Assembly (NCBI GenBank): GCA_964020085.1
Contig: CAXHUQ010001451.1
Location: forward strand, 1 to 64,000
DNA from: Micromussa lordhowensis
Lineage: Eukaryota; Cnidaria; Anthozoa; Scleractinia; Lobophylliidae
Direction of reading: 5' to 3'
DNA length: 64,000 bases
This document shows, one piece after another, positions 63,952 to 64,000 of this stretch; position 1 is the first letter of the stretch; the number at the start of each line of letters is the position of its first letter. The translations under genes and the position numbers were made by a program. A model generated the notes under the pieces. That model had not been told where the DNA came from and did no database searches. It was given only the letters and a program-made list of their open reading frames with translations.

Positions 63952-64000
63952 TGTCCTTGGCAAATTTGTCATAACTCGGCTCTGCGGGCACTTATGGAGC
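63952..64000. repeat. Partial terminal monomer
   Basis: The final 49 bp are the start of a B-type unit (TGTCC through GGAGC) cut by the window edge. The array therefore continues to the right. Confidence 0.95.

Larger units (their letters stand above)
1..64000. repeat. 219-bp tandem satellite array filling the window
   Basis: The same 219-bp unit recurs head to tail throughout. Unit starts, taken at the T of TCTCC/TGTCC after GATTTAGG, fall at 1, 220, 439 and so on to 63,952. Summing all indels I found (net +3 bp) gives exactly 292 complete units plus a 49-bp partial. No unit is inverted and no unique DNA interrupts the array. The canonical unit has 102 G or C of 219 (46.6%) and 8 CpG dinucleotides. 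Simple megabase-type satellites of about 150-350 bp are characteristic of eukaryotic heterochromatin and centromeres; that is known of such repeats in general. The centromeric location, the species and the family name are not visible here. No gene, tRNA or mobile element lies in any interval, so this entry also covers every gene-free stretch. Confidence 0.98.
35257..64000. repeat. B domain: about 131 diverged, higher-order-structured monomers
   Basis: Most units read TGTCC, GGAGCCGCAG and AAAATCTTCC, that is G at monomer position 2, C at 49 and C at 68. The first unit, at 35,257, is a hybrid: TCTCC at the start and B-type after. Recurrent private variants label the units: A53G (GCCGCGG); GGC to AAA at 36-38; T56A (AGTATGCAG); GCGCC to GAGCC; AAAATCTTCC to AAAATCATCC; TTTTTGAAG to TTTTGTAAG; CAGGGTG to CAGCGTG or CAGTGTG; GGTCC to GGTTCC. 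Their repeated order shows block duplications, listed separately. Divergence is clearly higher than in A, so B looks like an older or less recently homogenised part of the array. Confidence 0.93.

Noticed and set aside
1..64000. CRISPR array
   Set aside because: The whole 219-bp unit repeats with no unique spacers, and there are no cas genes.
1..64000. Naming the satellite family or species
   Set aside because: No monomer feature lets me identify a known family with confidence; a database search of the consensus would be decisive.

Overview
This window is one uninterrupted head-to-tail satellite DNA array. A 219-bp monomer repeats from the first base to the last: about 292 complete copies plus a 49-bp partial copy at the right edge, all in one orientation, with both ends running off the window. 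I found no protein-coding gene, RNA gene, transposon, CRISPR array or unique-sequence interval. The canonical monomer is about 47% G+C. This kind of sequence is typical of eukaryotic centromeric, pericentromeric or other heterochromatin. I do not recognise the family and cannot name the species.

Layout: (1) 1-35,256 is the 'A' domain, 161 monomers that are almost identical; I found only about a dozen substitutions by eye. It contains a reciprocal 30-bp loss/gain at 14.2-14.67 kb, a 2-bp deletion at 15.6 kb, a run of single-base and two-base deletions between 26.4 and 29.7 kb, and an anomalous locus at 31.93-32.19 kb. (2) 35,257-64,000 is the 'B' domain, about 131 monomers. Most differ from A at three fixed C/G positions (monomer positions 2, 49 and 68) and carry many shared private variants. 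These variants define overlapping multi-monomer duplications, an irregular higher-order repeat structure. Small islands of A or A/B hybrid monomers sit inside B at 35.7, 40.5-40.95, 53.7 and 60.7-61.3 kb.

The strongest non-satellite signal is at 31,934-31,956. A 23-nt segment replaces 7 nt of the monomer, and its first 17 nt match exactly the reverse complement of the widely used SMART-type / PacBio genomic-amplification PCR primer. The next monomer (31,982-32,190) has lost 10 bases in about 56 bp. Together these look like unremoved library adapter plus low-quality consensus, so an assembly join here is likely and the array's continuity across 32 kb should not be trusted. If so, the DNA was probably PCR-amplified before long-read sequencing, which is usual for very small specimens; this is inference.

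Nothing here forms a gene-based system. What the window offers is a record of satellite evolution (subfamily turnover, unequal exchange, block duplication, microhomology-type repair) and a probable sequencing artefact.
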